Source: JASLDZ01 sp964242895 (GTDB lineage Bacteria > Pseudomonadota > Alphaproteobacteria > Caulobacterales > Caulobacteraceae). From it: 64,000 nucleotides of DNA. Shown piece by piece: positions 62,858 to 64,000 of the stretch. Positions within the stretch are counted from its first letter, which is position 1. Every line of letters begins with the position of its first letter. Under the pieces are notes generated by a model. That model ran no database searches, was not told the origin of the DNA, and was given only the letters and a program-made list of their open reading frames with translations. Position numbers and translations under genes: made by a program. The stretch is from assembly GCA_964242895.1 (NCBI GenBank), contig CAXTBN010000006.1, positions 1 to 64,000 of the forward strand, written 5' to 3'.

Positions 62858-63685
62858 GTGACCGCAGCTTCGCCCACCGGCCGCTCCCTCGCCCACGAGG
62901 CGCTGAGCAAGGCGCCGCCGGCGATCCTCATGTTCTGGGTCGTCAAGATCTGCGCCACCACGGTCGGAGAGACGGGCGGAGACGCCGTGTCCATGACGCT
63001 GAAGGCCGGCTACCTCGTGGCCACGCTGATTTTCCTGGCGTTCTTCGCCGTCACCCTGGCGCTCCAGCTCCGGGCCACGCGCTATCACCCCCTGACCTAC
63101 TGGCTGGTCGTGGTGGCGACCACGACCGTCGGGACCACCACGTCCGACTTCATCGACCGCACCCTGCACCTGGGATACGTGCTGTCCTCGGCCATGCTGC
63201 TGGGCCTCGTGATCACGGCGCTGGTCGCTTGGCGACTGACCGCCGGGCGGATCGCGGCGGACCGGATCACGACGCGGACGGACGAGGTCTTCTACTGGCT
63301 GACCATCCTCGTCTCGAACACGCTCGGCACCGCCCTGGGCGATTTCTCCTCCGAAGCCCTGCCCGATGTCGTGGGCAGGCTGGCTCGGCCCCCCCTCGGC
63401 GGGTGGGACGCTTGGGGCTTCGAGATTGCGGCGGTGGTGTTCTCGGGGCTGATCGCGGTGGTCGCCGTGCTGCACCTGCTGCGCTGGCTGCCGCAGGCGG
63501 TCCTGTTCTGGGCGGCCTACGTGCTGACCCGGCCGCTGGGGGCGACGCTGGGCGACACGCTGACCAAGCCGCACGTCCAGGGCGGGCTCGACTTCGGCCG
63601 CTTCGCCGCCACCGCGATCATCGGCGCGGCCATGGTTCTCCTGGTGGTCGTCACGCCTCGCCTGAGGCGTCCGGCGCAGGCCTAG
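62858..63685 (+). CDS. four-repeat integral membrane protein (COG4705-like)
   Basis: A 275-residue protein with about eight helices built from four repeats. Each has an aromatic-rich helix (FW or YW) followed by a T/P-x-G-x3-G/S-D turn: Thr34-Asp42, Thr89-Asp97, Asn154-Asp162 and Arg225-Asp233. The repeated aspartates would face one layer of the membrane. It resembles the uncharacterised COG4705 membrane proteins. The GTG at 62858 follows the propeller gene by 10 bp, so co-expression is likely. The function is unknown; ion or metal handling is a guess from the aspartates. Confidence 0.75.
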   Translation: MTAASPTGRSLAHEALSKAPPAILMFWVVKICATTVGETGGDAVSMTLKAGYLVATLIFLAFFAVTLALQLRATRYHPLTYWLVVVATTTVGTTTSDFIDRTLHLGYVLSSAMLLGLVITALVAWRLTAGRIAADRITTRTDEVFYWLTILVSNTLGTALGDFSSEALPDVVGRLARPPLGGWDAWGFEIAAVVFSGLIAVVAVLHLLRWLPQAVLFWAAYVLTRPLGATLGDTLTKPHVQGGLDFGRFAATAIIGAAMVLLVVVTPRLRRPAQA

Positions 63686-63811
63686 CGCTCTAAAAGCGGC
63701 GCGCGTCGATTACGGCTCCCGGACGCCTTGGGAGTTGGCCGTCCTCAGGGTCGTGTTCGCGGGAGCGGACACACCGGCGCTCTCGACGTGGCTCCGACCG
63801 CGGAAGCACTC

Positions 63812-64000
63812 TCAGATCGTCAGGATGAAGCGCGTCCACGGTCCGCCGTCGGCCGTGTCGACCAGCGCCACCTCGCCGCCCAGGCTGCGCATGGACGAGC
63901 GGGCGAGGTGCAGGCCCACGCCCGAGCCGCCCGCCTTCCCGGTGGTCAGCGGCAGAAAGATGCTCTCCACCTCCGCGGGCGGCACGCCCGGGCCGGTGTC
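63812..64000 (-). CDS. sensor histidine kinase, C-terminal part (cut by window edge)
   Basis: The last 62 residues of a minus-strand gene read as the end of an HATPase domain: DTGPGVPPAEVESIF (G1 box), LTTGKAGGSGVGLHLARS (F/G2 region) and a final beta segment ending FILTI before the TGA at 63812-63814. The N-terminal domains lie outside the window. The gap 63686-63811 shows no gene. Confidence 0.85.
   Translation of the reverse strand, partial: DTGPGVPPAEVESIFLPLTTGKAGGSGVGLHLARSSMRSLGGEVALVDTADGGPWTRFILTI

Noticed and set aside
60994..62994. 666-residue frame on the minus strand
   Set aside because: Its N-terminal 400 residues are antisense to the propeller gene; a signal peptide at 61761 marks the real start of the outer-membrane protein.

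Overview
The window reads as a chromosomal piece of a high-GC alphaproteobacterium, most likely a member of Caulobacterales. Reasons: very high GC with strong G/C third positions from about 11.6 kb onward; an F0 ATP synthase operon with separate b and b' subunits; a TonB-dependent receptor; and a promoter ahead of that operon resembling the Caulobacter housekeeping consensus. The order-level placement is an inference and no species is claimed.

Bases 1-11600 are an accessory island. From about 0.6 to 11.3 kb the sequence is clearly less GC-rich than the rest and carries mostly unfamiliar genes. These are an IS1-like transposase with an extra cysteine-rich C-terminal domain; a kinase / compact UvrD-like helicase / unknown 466-residue protein cassette; a 245-residue coiled protein; three minus-strand genes, two of them membrane-anchored or secreted; and an XRE regulator beside a 782-residue DNA methyltransferase. 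The cassette looks like an uncharacterised defence or stress-signalling module. In this copy the helicase has a TGA exactly in its Walker A motif, and the kinase frame stays open for about 100 codons past its TAA, so the module may be decaying. A non-coding stretch with nested inverted repeats separates the island from the core.

The core starts with atpI-atpB-atpE-b'-b, which runs by overlapping codons into pyrB and a catalytically dead dihydroorotase homologue. Next come a monooxygenase-like protein, an SRPBCC protein with a zinc alcohol dehydrogenase, an SDR enzyme, a galactose/arabinose 1-dehydrogenase-like enzyme, a GH1-like glycosidase, two coupled membrane glycosyltransferases, a hydrolase-membrane fusion, an Nramp transporter and an M28 peptidase.

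Bases 30.1-33.8 kb form a probable zinc locus (TonB receptor, Zur, CDF transporter) with two related AT-rich sites upstream of the receptor and the CDF gene. A membrane glycosyltransferase, a hybrid histidine kinase and the alpha-2-macroglobulin / PBP1C pair follow. Bases 45.4-54.7 kb hold a coupled glycan cluster: three glycosyltransferases, two dehydrogenases, a GH5-like hydrolase, a sugar-type MFS transporter and a GH84 enzyme.

The right end has a bifunctional beta-oxidation enzyme, a YbbA/YbbP-type ABC system divergent from a TesA-like esterase, an outer-membrane channel-like protein, a YncE-like propeller, a four-repeat membrane protein and the C-terminus of a sensor kinase cut by the window edge. 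No tRNA, rRNA, CRISPR array or complete insertion sequence was found.
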